From NCBI GenBank assembly GCA_003648625.1, contig QMPO01000002.1, positions 1 to 40,372 on the forward strand: DNA of 40,372 nucleotides. Direction: 5' to 3'. The notes beneath the pieces are model-generated. The model worked only from the letters and a program-made list of their open reading frames with translations. It was not told the DNA's origin and did no database searches. Both the position numbers and the translations under genes were made by a program. Positions within the stretch are counted from its first letter, which is position 1. Every line of letters begins with the position of its first letter. This document shows positions 1 through 8,340 of the stretch, piece after piece. This stretch comes from Bacteroidota bacterium. GTDB taxonomy: Bacteria > Bacteroidota > Bacteroidia > Bacteroidales > F082.

Positions 1-429
1 CGGGAGATTGATGTCCTTGTTAAAGAAAATCTTTTCCCGGTAGGCATATTCGAGTTCTTTGATTATGTAGGCAATGATGTGATGCTGCAATCGGTAAGAA
101 ATTATTTGGCATACGAAAAAGATCCTGATTTTTATCTCCCGATGATAAAAATGCTGGAACAAAAAGTGAAGGAAGGAAAACTGGGTAAAAAGACTAAAAC
201 CGGGTTTTATGATTATCCGGTGAAAAAGATTTCCTCCAAAGATCCTGGAGTATCAACAAAGCGGGAGAAAATACTCCAGCAGATCATCCACTGGTATCTG
301 GATGGTGTTTTTGATATACTGCAGCGAAAAATTTGCAGTAGGAAAGAACTGGAGTTTCTGGTGAAAGAATATATGGCGGTCGAACAAAGCCCGTTTGACC
401 TGGCTATGGAAAACGGATATAAATCCTGA
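1..429 (+). CDS. 3-hydroxyacyl-CoA dehydrogenase, C-terminal part (5' cut by window edge)
   Basis: The reading frame is open from base 1 and ends at TGA 427-429, leaving 142 residues of a longer protein. The segment LGKKTKTGFYDYP is the conserved end of a 3HCDH C-terminal domain (usually GKKTGKGFYDY), and the preceding LFPVGIFEFFDYVGND fits the same fold. The helical tail after it (about residues 80-140) resembles the second 3HCDH C-terminal repeat. The family oxidises (or reduces) 3-hydroxyacyl-CoA with NAD in beta-oxidation or butyrate-type pathways. The N-terminal Rossmann domain and any fused enoyl-CoA hydratase domain lie outside the window. It could be ordinary catabolism or could supply acyl chains to the ketosynthase locus on its right; the 101-base gap and the promoter at 480 argue it is not in the same transcript. 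Confidence 0.8.
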   Translation, partial: REIDVLVKENLFPVGIFEFFDYVGNDVMLQSVRNYLAYEKDPDFYLPMIKMLEQKVKEGKLGKKTKTGFYDYPVKKISSKDPGVSTKREKILQQIIHWYLDGVFDILQRKICSRKELEFLVKEYMAVEQSPFDLAMENGYKS

Positions 430-479
430 CAAATGCCTTACCGTATTTATGCGTAGGGAATAGCGTGGTAATATTTTTT

Positions 480-487
480 TACTTTTG
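480..487 (+). promoter_or_regulatory. Bacteroidota -7 promoter element
   Basis: TACTTTTG matches the TAnnTTTG -7 consensus of Bacteroidota exactly. It lies 43 bases before the ATG of the C45-type secreted protein, implying a leader of about 35-40 bases. I see no good TTTG -33 element at the expected distance. Confidence 0.5.
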
Positions 488-530
488 ACCATAGATACCT
501 CAATAAATTAGTTTTTCAATAAAACCTGTT

Positions 531-2021
531 ATGAAAGAATTTGCTTATACCTCTGTGTTTGCGATACTGTTTTTATTTGGTGGCGTTGCCACGGCCCAGT
601 CCGGTCATGGAATCATTTATGCAGATACCAATAACCTGATAGTAATAAAAGTGTCAGGAACCCACTACGAGCGTGGGTTTGCCCAGGGGGAGCTGCTTGC
701 CGACCGTATTACAGATATCATACAGAACTATATCATGCCGGGATTTGGAACGGAGGTAGCCTATAATTATATAAAAGCAATTGTTGCTTCAGGTGACTTG
801 TTTAAGATCGACAGCCTGTACATTGTTGAGGCGAGAGGAATGATTGACGGCATGAACGCTGTACAGAACAACCCTCTGAATCTGGATTATACAGATATTC
901 TGCTGGCAAATTCAATGCTGGATATCAGCGGTATTTTTCAGACAATGGAAGGAATAGAATGTTCCAGCCTGATGAGTTGGGGCGATGCAACCGCAGGAAC
1001 TGACCTGGATGGTAAGTCGGTTCTTACACGGCATTTAGACTGGGTTGTGGACGAAGTTTTAATTCGGACTCAGGCGATGGTCATCCATATTCCTGCCGAA
1101 ACAAACGAGCAACCCTGGGCCGAAATCGGCTTTGCCGGCATGATCTCTGTTTTATCAGGTTTTAATGCCAATGTGGGCGTATTTCAGCATATGATGGCAG
1201 ATAATTTTGACATGGGCATTCAAAGTGCGCAATACGAGCCCGTCTGGTTTACTTTACGTAAATCGTTAGAACAGAAAGACCCGAACCAGGACGGAGCTAA
1301 CAATGTGCTGGACGTTGCTTATTGCATCGATCAGCAGGAAGAAGGGTATGCGGATGGTTACATCATCAGCGTGCTGGCAAGGTCAACGGAAGTTTATGAC
1401 AGCCTGATTGCTATGGTTGCTGAGATTGCCCCTGCCACTCCTTACATTACATTCAGAACAAATGCATATCCTGACAGTATACCCGGGGATAATTTATATA
1501 CTGCTAATAACCAGATAGCCCGCAACAACAGTATGAATTTTTGCAGCAGATATAATGGAATACGAGAAAACATAGGAAACGGAACGTCCATAAGCCTTGC
1601 ATCGAACAGGGAGCTGATGAGGGACTATTCCAGCCTGTCGTTTAATTATCAATTTATGACGTATGCCCCGGAAATGGATTTGTTCAGGGTTGCTGTTCGC
1701 GAAGATTTTTATACGGCTGCATATTTAAACCCTGCAGTTGATTTCAGCATCAGCCGGATGTTTGAGAATATATCCTCCGTAAACGATAATGAGGTTATGA
1801 ACAGCTTAAAGGTTTATCCGAATCCTGCCGGCAGTTTTATTCATCTTGATGTAAAGGTCTTGTCCTATTTTCTTCAGGTTGTAGATGTTACCGGCAGAGT
1901 GGTTACGGCCAAAACTATGAACTCGCGCACACTGGATATCAGCAAGCTGAAAAGAGGGGTGTATTCATTGCGGGTTTTCTACGATGACGAAGTATTCTTC
2001 TCTGTTTTTGTTAAGCAATAA
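531..2021 (+). CDS. T9SS-exported C45-type acyltransferase/hydrolase
   Basis: 496 residues. Residues 1-22 form a signal peptide ending in TAQ. The body resembles the C45 (acyl-CoA:6-aminopenicillanate acyltransferase-like) N-terminal-nucleophile family: THYERGFAQGELLADRI near residues 44-60, then ECSSLMSWGDAT with Cys144 as the predicted nucleophile exposed by self-cleavage, then RHLDW at 167-171, a typical partner motif. The last about 75 residues start with LKVYPNP and end in a beta-rich tail containing DVTGRVV and LKRGVYSLRV, a type A T9SS C-terminal sorting domain. The protein is therefore expected outside the cell or on its surface. The family cleaves or forms amide bonds on small acylated molecules; the substrate is unknown. 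As I recall, C45-type proteins occur in Bacteroidota ketosynthase clusters, which fits the next gene, but a link is inferred. Confidence 0.75.
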   Translation: MKEFAYTSVFAILFLFGGVATAQSGHGIIYADTNNLIVIKVSGTHYERGFAQGELLADRITDIIQNYIMPGFGTEVAYNYIKAIVASGDLFKIDSLYIVEARGMIDGMNAVQNNPLNLDYTDILLANSMLDISGIFQTMEGIECSSLMSWGDATAGTDLDGKSVLTRHLDWVVDEVLIRTQAMVIHIPAETNEQPWAEIGFAGMISVLSGFNANVGVFQHMMADNFDMGIQSAQYEPVWFTLRKSLEQKDPNQDGANNVLDVAYCIDQQEEGYADGYIISVLARSTEVYDSLIAMVAEIAPATPYITFRTNAYPDSIPGDNLYTANNQIARNNSMNFCSRYNGIRENIGNGTSISLASNRELMRDYSSLSFNYQFMTYAPEMDLFRVAVREDFYTAAYLNPAVDFSISRMFENISSVNDNEVMNSLKVYPNPAGSFIHLDVKVLSYFLQVVDVTGRVVTAKTMNSRTLDISKLKRGVYSLRVFYDDEVFFSVFVKQ

Positions 2022-2083
2022 CAAGCGCACACGGGTCAGGTTTAAAACTCCGCTTCATGGCGGTGTAATACTGAAATTATTAG

Positions 2084-2091
2084 TTTCTTTG
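2084..2091 (+). promoter_or_regulatory. possible -7 promoter element
   Basis: TTTCTTTG is a weak match to TAnnTTTG (the TA is replaced by TT, although TA occurs three bases earlier). It is 22 bases before the ketosynthase ATG at 2114, a normal leader length in this window. Confidence 0.3.
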
Positions 2092-2113
2092 CGTTTTAAA
2101 TTTTTCAACAAAT

Positions 2114-3334
2114 ATGGCCAGTAATAATAAAGTGGTAATCACCGGAATGAACATTGTTTCGGCACTGGGATTGAGCGCAAAGGAAAACTGGGAAAACATG
2201 GTGCAGGGGAAAAGCGGTGTTCGTCGTATTACCTTATTTGATCCTTCTGATCTGGAAACTCAAATAGCTGCCCAGTTGCCTGCTTCTTTCGATGAATATG
2301 CTTCCGGAAAGGTGAAGAAGCGCCAGGCACACCAGATGACACGCGTTACGCGTATGTGTTATGTGTGCGCCAAAGGTGCTGTGGAGCAGGAGGGGATCGA
2401 TTTTGAATCAATGGATAAAAGCCGGGTAGCCGTAATCCTGGGTGTTGTAAATGCGGGCAATTCAAGTGTGGAAGGAAAAGAGCCAACAAGGAACTCAATT
2501 CTTAAGGGGATGAACAACGCGATGTCGGCCTGGATTTCCATGCAATATGGTTTGACGGGTCCCAGTTATACGGTAGCCACAGCCTGTTCTTCTTCGGCTT
2601 ATGCTATTGCTTTGGGCTACGACCTTATTAAAAGTGGGAAGGCGGATATGGTGATTACAGGAGGAGCTGATTCCACGATCAATCCGGAAGAAATTGCCGG
2701 ATTTAACCTTCTGTACGCCCTTTCAACACAAAACGATGGGCCGGAGAAAGCAAGTAAACCTTTTTCAGAAGATCGTGATGGCTTCGTTATCGGTGAAGGT
2801 GCCGGGATTATGATCCTGGAATCGGAAACCTCAGCCAAAAAAAGGAAGGCAAAAATTTACGGTGAACTTGCAGGTTATGGGTTGACAACAGAAGGATATA
2901 ATATTATGGCACCCAAAAAAGATGGTGAAGGGATGGCCGAAACAATGGAGAAGGCCCTGGCGGATTCAGGTATTGATAAATCGGAAGTTGATTATATAAG
3001 CGCACATGGAACAGGAACTACCCTGAATGATCTGTATGAAACCATGGCTGTCAAAAGAGTGTTTGGCAAAAAGGCATACGATGTTCCCGTTTCTTCCCAG
3101 AAATCCATGATCGGCCATACGGTGGGAGCTGCCGGGGTAATTGAAGGAATTGTTACTGTTATTAGCATTCAAAACAATTTCCTTACACCAACCATCAACC
3201 TTGATCAGCCTGATCCTGATCTGGATCTTGATTATGTCCCTAACACCGGAAGGAAGGAAGAACTGAGGGTGGCTTTGTCTAACTCCTTTGCCTTTGGCGG
3301 GCATAATGCTACGCTGGTTTTCAGGAAATATTAA
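2114..3334 (+). CDS. beta-ketoacyl-ACP synthase (FabF-like ketosynthase)
   Basis: 406 residues, the usual length for a KAS II type enzyme. The N-terminus VVITGMNIVSALG is typical. The catalytic triad is complete: Cys158 in TACSSSAYA, His298 in SAHGTGTTLND and His335 in MIGHTVGAAG. The C-terminal SNSFAFGGHNATLVF is the usual oxyanion/loop region. It should condense malonyl-ACP with an acyl primer in the cytoplasm. It is not beside fabD, fabG or acpP, and it points at the KS/CLF/methyltransferase operon on the other strand (its stop overlaps the methyltransferase stop by four bases), so a role in specialised acyl or polyketide synthesis is more likely than housekeeping fatty acid synthesis. Exact substrate unknown. 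Confidence 0.87.
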   Translation: MASNNKVVITGMNIVSALGLSAKENWENMVQGKSGVRRITLFDPSDLETQIAAQLPASFDEYASGKVKKRQAHQMTRVTRMCYVCAKGAVEQEGIDFESMDKSRVAVILGVVNAGNSSVEGKEPTRNSILKGMNNAMSAWISMQYGLTGPSYTVATACSSSAYAIALGYDLIKSGKADMVITGGADSTINPEEIAGFNLLYALSTQNDGPEKASKPFSEDRDGFVIGEGAGIMILESETSAKKRKAKIYGELAGYGLTTEGYNIMAPKKDGEGMAETMEKALADSGIDKSEVDYISAHGTGTTLNDLYETMAVKRVFGKKAYDVPVSSQKSMIGHTVGAAGVIEGIVTVISIQNNFLTPTINLDQPDPDLDLDYVPNTGRKEELRVALSNSFAFGGHNATLVFRKY

Positions 3335-4431
3335 ATCTTTCTTCCTTCAACTACACTGAAAGGCGATACGGTTTTAACTACCCTTGTCAATTTAAAACCG
3401 GCCTCTTTAAATAGTTGTCTGAATTCTTCTTCGGTTCTCTCTTTACCTCTTTCTGTTCCGAGAAGCATCTCCAGGTCGAACATTTTACCGAAATGTGGCT
3501 TGTTATCCGGCCGGATAACAGTCTCAAGGATCAGAATTTTTCCTTCCTCCGGAATGATCTGGCCAATTCTTTTTAGTAACAACACACAGGTTTCATCATC
3601 AAAGATGTGCAAAATGTTTTTTAGAAGATAAGCATCGGCAACAGGGATGTCCATGTCGAAAAAGTTACCCGGAATAATTTCCACCCGGTCTTTTACACCG
3701 TATTCCCCGGCTATTTTCCCTGCAGTAGCTACCACGTGTGAAAGGTCGAATAGAATTCCTTTAAGACCAGGGTTTTTCTCCATCAATTTAAAAAGAAAAG
3801 AGCCTTCGCCTCCGCCGATATCGGCCAGCGTATCAATTCCTTTAAATGAATATGCAGAGACCACGGCATTACTCAATAAGCCAATGGTAGCAGTCATGGC
3901 TTTGTTGTACAATTCATTTTTTTCGGGAGAATTTTCCAGGTGAGAGAAAGCATCCGTTCCAAAAACTTTAAATGCTGAGCTTTTCCCGGTTACAACACTG
4001 CTTTTTAATTCGTTTACCAGTGTCCAGTTCATGTCATTCAGCTGGTGCAGGATCATGTATTTTGGATTGCCCGGAGCTTCGCGAAGGGCATAAGAAAGTT
4101 TGGTATTTTTAAAAAAACCGGATTTTGTTTCTTTAAAAACACATTCTCCGGCCAGTGCACGCATCAACCTGTACAAAGCTTGAGGGGCAGCATTTGCCTT
4201 CCGGGCAATCTCCTGCACGTCCATCTCTTTATCACCGATAATTTCCGCTAGGTTAAGTTCGCAGGCTACACCAAGTGCTTTAGACAGCCAGAATCCCTGT
4301 GATTTTTCAAATACAGCCATACCGGCAGGCGTGAACCGGTAATATAATTTCTTCAAAAAAAACCGGAACCGGTTGATAATGGAAACAAACCAGACCGGCG
4401 GAATTATACTAACTGAAGGTTGCCTGTTCAT
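3331..4431 (-). CDS. SAM-dependent O-methyltransferase (COMT/HIOMT-like)
   Basis: 366 residues. An N-terminal winged-helix/dimerisation region (about 45-120) is followed by a class I methyltransferase domain. The SAM-binding motif LADIGGGEGSF is at about 202-212, the acidic ribose-binding FDLSHVV at about 228-234, and LKNILHIFDDE at about 270-280 carries His275 in the position of the catalytic base of plant-type and polyketide O-methyltransferases. The family methylates hydroxyl groups of aromatic or polyketide substrates, but which atom is methylated here is not visible. It is the third gene of a - strand operon, 31 bases after the chain-length-factor-like gene, so it probably tailors what the KS/CLF pair makes. 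Confidence 0.8.
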   Translation of the reverse strand: MNRQPSVSIIPPVWFVSIINRFRFFLKKLYYRFTPAGMAVFEKSQGFWLSKALGVACELNLAEIIGDKEMDVQEIARKANAAPQALYRLMRALAGECVFKETKSGFFKNTKLSYALREAPGNPKYMILHQLNDMNWTLVNELKSSVVTGKSSAFKVFGTDAFSHLENSPEKNELYNKAMTATIGLLSNAVVSAYSFKGIDTLADIGGGEGSFLFKLMEKNPGLKGILFDLSHVVATAGKIAGEYGVKDRVEIIPGNFFDMDIPVADAYLLKNILHIFDDETCVLLLKRIGQIIPEEGKILILETVIRPDNKPHFGKMFDLEMLLGTERGKERTEEEFRQLFKEAGFKLTRVVKTVSPFSVVEGRKI

Positions 4432-4462
4432 ACTTTGCTGATTGAATCCGTAAAGTTATTTT

Positions 4463-5554
4463 TTATTTCGAAACAGAAGTGTCTTCCGGCCGGTCAGAAT
4501 TGCTTACAAGTAATAAACTGTGATTTACATTCCGGTAATGATTGTAAATTAGAATGTTTTTCAATTCGCTCACAGGTTTGCCATTTAGTCGGATGGACTC
4601 CGGAACCACTTGTTTGCGGAGTATATTGGTGGCAAGCCATAAGGCGAAGGCTGAAGATGTATGGTATTCGCCGCAAAGGTGTTTGTAATATGCCTGTTTG
4701 TTCTCTAAGAAGATTGTTTTCGAAAGTTCGTAGTAAACATTATCAAACTTTGGATATCCGTTCAGGCCCAGTAGCACCAAATCTATGTCTTCTGTTGTGA
4801 GGTCTTCCTTTTTTAGAAAACTATTGATCTCCAGTCTGATCATATTAGTGTCGAAAGGATTGGAAAACGTATGTACTGCCCTGATACCAGCATAAGCATG
4901 GGTGCTGCGTTGTTTTTCCAGCAGGAAAAAAGTACTTCCTTCACCGGCAATGGTTCCTTGCGAGTTGTCATTTAAAAGTTGTAAGTTGCTCACGCCCGGT
5001 TTTTTATAATGGCCGATCCGTTCAAAAGTTCTGAATTGTATCTCTTCAATTTCATCCACACCGCCTAATAATACGTTGGCGTATTTCCCTTCTTTCAACA
5101 ACATCATGGCATCCAACAGGGCACTCTCGAAAGAAAAAGCACGATGTGCGTAGGTCATATTATAATTCTGGCAGCCGGTTTGAATGGCAATTTGTGCAGC
5201 AATGGAGCTGTGTGCCGACTGGATAAACGGAGAGGGGGGGACAAATTGTTCTTTGTTTTTATCCACAGACAATAGGAATGTTTCCGTGCTCTTAAAACAG
5301 CCTTTACCCGTGCCCAGGCAAATGGACCCGGGAACGTTGATCCCGGCATCGTCCAGGCATAATTTGGCTCCGGCCCAGCCCAGTTTCAGAATACGGCTTA
5401 CCCGGCGCAAAGCATTCGGGCGAAAAAATAAACCATAGTCCGGTTCAATGCATTGCAGCATATTGGTCTGTTGTTCTTTTATCTCTGCAAGAAGTACATT
5501 TCCGTTTAAAGTTGGCTGGGGTGATATGGCGGCGGTTCCGTTGATGTAAATCAT
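4463..5554 (-). CDS. cysteine-less ketosynthase partner (chain-length-factor-like)
   Basis: 363 residues with a thiolase-fold ketosynthase layout: MIYINGTAAISP at the start, AHSSIAAQIAIQTGCQ near 114-129, LLGGVDEIEEIQF near 162-174 and GEGSTFFLLEK near 204-214. Where an active KS has T-A-C-S-S this protein reads T134-Y-A-H-R, so the nucleophile is replaced (Ala136 by alignment). The HGTGT histidine motif is replaced by LGLNGYPKFD. It should not condense on its own. The start ATG overlaps the TGA of the complete ketosynthase in an ATGA arrangement (5551-5554), indicating translational coupling and a heterodimer as in type II PKS and aryl-polyene KS/CLF pairs. In those systems the partner shapes the chain-length tunnel. 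Its role here is inferred from the family and context. Confidence 0.8.
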   Translation of the reverse strand: MIYINGTAAISPQPTLNGNVLLAEIKEQQTNMLQCIEPDYGLFFRPNALRRVSRILKLGWAGAKLCLDDAGINVPGSICLGTGKGCFKSTETFLLSVDKNKEQFVPPSPFIQSAHSSIAAQIAIQTGCQNYNMTYAHRAFSFESALLDAMMLLKEGKYANVLLGGVDEIEEIQFRTFERIGHYKKPGVSNLQLLNDNSQGTIAGEGSTFFLLEKQRSTHAYAGIRAVHTFSNPFDTNMIRLEINSFLKKEDLTTEDIDLVLLGLNGYPKFDNVYYELSKTIFLENKQAYYKHLCGEYHTSSAFALWLATNILRKQVVPESIRLNGKPVSELKNILIYNHYRNVNHSLLLVSNSDRPEDTSVSK

Positions 5555-6756
5555 GGCTGTACTTTTGAAAAAACGAGTGAAGTATTATTGCCGCCAAACC
5601 CGAATGAGTTGGACAAGACATGATTTATTTTCCTGCCGGTTATCTTTGTGGCCGTAGGTTTTATAGAAACTTCTTCCATGGGTTGCCTGAAGTTAAGATT
5701 TGGAAAAACCAGGTTGTTTTGCAGGGTCAGGATCGAAAAAACAGCCTCCAGGGCACCGGCACTTCCCAGTGTGTGGCCCGTAAAAGGTTTGGTGGAGCTG
5801 AATGGTGGCGGGTTCTTGCCGAAAACCTTCTCCAGTCCCAGTGCTTCCGAAAGGTCGCTGTTCAGGCTGCCTGTTCCGTGGGCGTTAATGTAATCAATAT
5901 CTTCAGGTTTCAGACCACTTTCTTCAAGTGCATTGTTCATGGCCATAGCTGTTCCCTCGCCGTCAGGAGAAAGGGCAGTAAGATGGTAGGCTTCGTTGGA
6001 ATTTCCGTAGCCGCTCAGTTCACAGAGGATTTTTTCTTTCCGTGCTGTTCTTTCCGATTCTATAACCAGAAAAGCAGCTCCTTCGCCAATGTTAAGTCCC
6101 TGCCTGTCCCGGTCGAACGGCTTGCATACCTCCGGATCAACGATCATCAGTGCATGAAAACCGTTCAGCATCACTTTCGATAAGGCATCCGTTCCACCCA
6201 CCAAAACCCTGTCGAGCAGGCCGTGCCTGATCATCCGGGCGCCGGTCATGATGGCATTGGCCGCCGAGGAACAGGCTGTGTTGATGGTGCTCATATACCC
6301 GTGAATGCTAAGCTCACGGGCAATGACTTCTGTGCTGAATCCCCAGTCCTGCGATTCGATGTATTCATTTTTGCTGTCGTTCTCCAGAAAGTCTTTCAGG
6401 TAACGTTCAATGTTTGTCATGGCCTCGGCCGTGGTGCCTGAAATAATGCCTGTCCTGACCTGCGGGTCATTGAAAACGGCATCTTTCATGGCTTCGCGGG
6501 CGGCTATAACACCTAATAAAGCACCCCGGCTGATCCCTTTGGTGTCTTTAACTCCGGCCAGCCCGGCCAGTTCCCTGTAGGTAAACGGAATTTCTCCTGC
6601 CGTCAGTTTTCCGGAAAGCCTGGTTTTCAGGTTCCGGATAGGGCCTATGCCTGTTTCTTTTGCCGTAAGTTTTTTCAGTTGTCCGGCTACACCTGTTCCC
6701 AGTGAGGAAATAATCCCCATGCCGGTAACAAATATTTTGTCGTGCTTCCCGCTCAT
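5551..6756 (-). CDS. beta-ketoacyl-ACP synthase (KS partner of the chain-length-factor-like protein)
   Basis: 401 residues, FabF-like, beginning KIFVTGMGIISSLGTG. Catalytic residues are present: Cys162 in NTACSSAANAI, His293 in NAHGTGSLNSD and His328 in FTGHTLGSAG; SNSFGFGGNNTSLVF closes the protein. It is the first gene of the operon KS, CLF-like, O-methyltransferase, with a four-base ATGA overlap to the second. It should elongate ACP-bound acyl chains with malonyl-ACP, most likely as a heterodimer with the next protein and using the ACP at 11288. I see no convincing TAnnTTTG element just upstream on this strand; CAAATA occurs twice on the + strand around 6774-6808 but with the wrong distal bases. 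Confidence 0.88.
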   Translation of the reverse strand: MSGKHDKIFVTGMGIISSLGTGVAGQLKKLTAKETGIGPIRNLKTRLSGKLTAGEIPFTYRELAGLAGVKDTKGISRGALLGVIAAREAMKDAVFNDPQVRTGIISGTTAEAMTNIERYLKDFLENDSKNEYIESQDWGFSTEVIARELSIHGYMSTINTACSSAANAIMTGARMIRHGLLDRVLVGGTDALSKVMLNGFHALMIVDPEVCKPFDRDRQGLNIGEGAAFLVIESERTARKEKILCELSGYGNSNEAYHLTALSPDGEGTAMAMNNALEESGLKPEDIDYINAHGTGSLNSDLSEALGLEKVFGKNPPPFSSTKPFTGHTLGSAGALEAVFSILTLQNNLVFPNLNFRQPMEEVSIKPTATKITGRKINHVLSNSFGFGGNNTSLVFSKVQP

Positions 6757-6916
6757 CTTTTAAGCCTGTGTCAAATAAGCCGTAAAAATACCAAATACTG
6801 TGGTTTTCCAAGAGAGTTATATATGAACCTTTAAACATTTATATTTCTATATTGAATAAATATAATGCTATGTGCGCCAACTGCGGGCGGACATGCAGAT
6901 GATGATAAAGATTATA

Positions 6917-7002
6917 CACTTAAACGTCCGAAAAAATGTAAGAAAACACATAAATACGTCCGAAAAAGTGTATATTTGCACATAAATACGTCCGAAAAAG
7001 TG
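6917..7002 (+). repeat. three direct repeats around the ATPase promoter
   Basis: Copies at 6947-6970 and 6979-7002 are identical over 24 bases (unit starts CACATAAATACGTCCG and ends AAAAAGTG). A diverged copy at about 6917-6938 retains CGTCCGAAAAA. The CGTCCGA core recurs at exact 32-base intervals (6925, 6957, 6989), about three helical turns. The -7 element TATATTTG fills the eight bases between copies 2 and 3 (6971-6978). This layout resembles an operator bound cooperatively on one DNA face and suggests strict, possibly self, regulation of the ATPase gene. Confidence 0.8.
6971..6978 (+). promoter_or_regulatory. -7 promoter element of the ATPase gene
   Basis: TATATTTG matches TAnnTTTG exactly and is 30 bases upstream of the ATG at 7009. 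It sits exactly between two identical 24-base repeats. It also argues that the longer upstream reading frame from 6865 is not translated from this promoter. Confidence 0.6.
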
Positions 7003-7008
7003 GAAAAT

Positions 7009-8304
7009 ATGAAAAGAAATGCCATTAACTATTTGGAAAAGTGGAAAAAGAGCAAAGACCGTAAACCGCTAATCATCAGAGGTGTGCGCCAGGTCGGAAA
7101 AACCTGGTTGATGAAAGAGTTCGGCCGAATTCATTACCGGAATGTGGCCTATATTAACTTTGAAAGCGCCCTGTCTTTAAAACGTGTTTTTAGTGCTGAT
7201 TTCGATATTCAACGAATCATAACAGCTTTTGAAATAGAAACCGGCGTAAAAATCGAAAAAAACAACACATTGATTATTTTAGATGAAATACAGGAGGCCG
7301 AACGCGGTGTTACGGTGCTTAAATACTTTTACGAAGAAGCACCTCAATATCATGTGATGGCAGCCGGTTCATTGTTGGGTGTTGCCTTACATCAGCAGAC
7401 ATCCTTCCCTGTCGGGAAAGTTGACTTCATGGATTTGCAGCCGATGGGGTTTACCGAATTTCTGGAAGCCATCGGGCAGTCAAAGCTTGCCGGACTGTTA
7501 TACAACAGGGAATGGGATTTGATAAAGGCATTTAAAGAGCGGTTCGTTAATTTGTTAAAACACTATTATTTCACCGGCGGAATGCCCGAAGCAGTTTTGG
7601 AATATAAGGCATCCAATGACTTTAACAGGATCAGAACTATCCAGAAAAGTATTTTAAGGGGTTATGAACAGGATTTTTCAAAACATGCGCCTGTATCCGT
7701 CATTCCTCGAATCAATATGCTTTGGAATTCGGTGCCTGCCCAACTGGCAAAAGAAAATAAAAAGTTTATTTATGGTGCCATACGCAAAGGTACCCGCGCC
7801 AAAGATTTTGAATTGGCGTTAAATTGGCTGTGCAACAGTGGTGTGCTTTATAAAGTACACAGAATAAAGAAACCGGGTATGCCGCTTAAAGCTTATGAAG
7901 ATTTTAACGTTTTCAAGCTTTTTATTTTTGATGTTGGATTGTTGGGTGCCATGAGTGAGTTGAGTGCCAAAACATTAATAGAAGGAAACAGAATCTTTGA
8001 AGAGTTTAAAGGTGCTTTGACCGAACAATATGTTCTTCAGCAATTAAGGTTGAAGTATGCATCGGATATTTATTATTGGTCTGCCGAAAGATCGTCCGGC
8101 GAAATTGATTTTATTGTTCAGGATGAAGAAGATATCATCCCCATTGAAGTAAAGGCGGAAGAAAATTTAAAAGCCAAAAGCCTTAAATCGTTTATTAAAA
8201 AATATCCGCATACCAAACCTGTACGTATTTCCATGTCGGATTACCGGGAAGAAAGCTGGATGGTAAACCTGCCGTTGTATGCGGTGGAATCGGGTTTGCG
8301 GTAA
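7009..8304 (+). CDS. AAA ATPase with DUF4143-type C-terminal nuclease-like domain
   Basis: 431 residues from ATG 7009. The frame is open back to 6865, but the promoter and repeats lie inside that extension, so 7009 is preferred. Walker A is GVRQVGKT (residues 25-32) and Walker B is LIILDEIQE (about 87-95). The C-terminus has a PD-(D/E)xK-like signature: GEIDF with Asp367, then IEVKA with Glu380 and Lys382. This architecture (AAA_14 plus DUF4143) is common in Bacteroidota and archaea, often in many copies per genome; its function is poorly known, with proposals of defence or DNA transactions. It separates the KS operon from the radical SAM gene and has its own promoter, so it is probably an insertion rather than a pathway gene. 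Confidence 0.8.
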   Translation: MKRNAINYLEKWKKSKDRKPLIIRGVRQVGKTWLMKEFGRIHYRNVAYINFESALSLKRVFSADFDIQRIITAFEIETGVKIEKNNTLIILDEIQEAERGVTVLKYFYEEAPQYHVMAAGSLLGVALHQQTSFPVGKVDFMDLQPMGFTEFLEAIGQSKLAGLLYNREWDLIKAFKERFVNLLKHYYFTGGMPEAVLEYKASNDFNRIRTIQKSILRGYEQDFSKHAPVSVIPRINMLWNSVPAQLAKENKKFIYGAIRKGTRAKDFELALNWLCNSGVLYKVHRIKKPGMPLKAYEDFNVFKLFIFDVGLLGAMSELSAKTLIEGNRIFEEFKGALTEQYVLQQLRLKYASDIYYWSAERSSGEIDFIVQDEEDIIPIEVKAEENLKAKSLKSFIKKYPHTKPVRISMSDYREESWMVNLPLYAVESGLR

Positions 8305-8340
8305 TAATATAAACCCCTCGTCTCCATCGCTCCGTCTCCC

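Noticed and set aside
2040-2080. CCGC/GCGG hairpin after the C45-type gene as a terminator
   Set aside because: The stem is only four bases and no T run follows.
6865-7008. N-terminal extension of the ATPase, and a short CANCGRTC-like peptide in another frame at about 6869-6900
   Set aside because: The stretch contains the repeats and the -7 element, and the cysteine-rich peptide stops after about ten codons; no support for translation.
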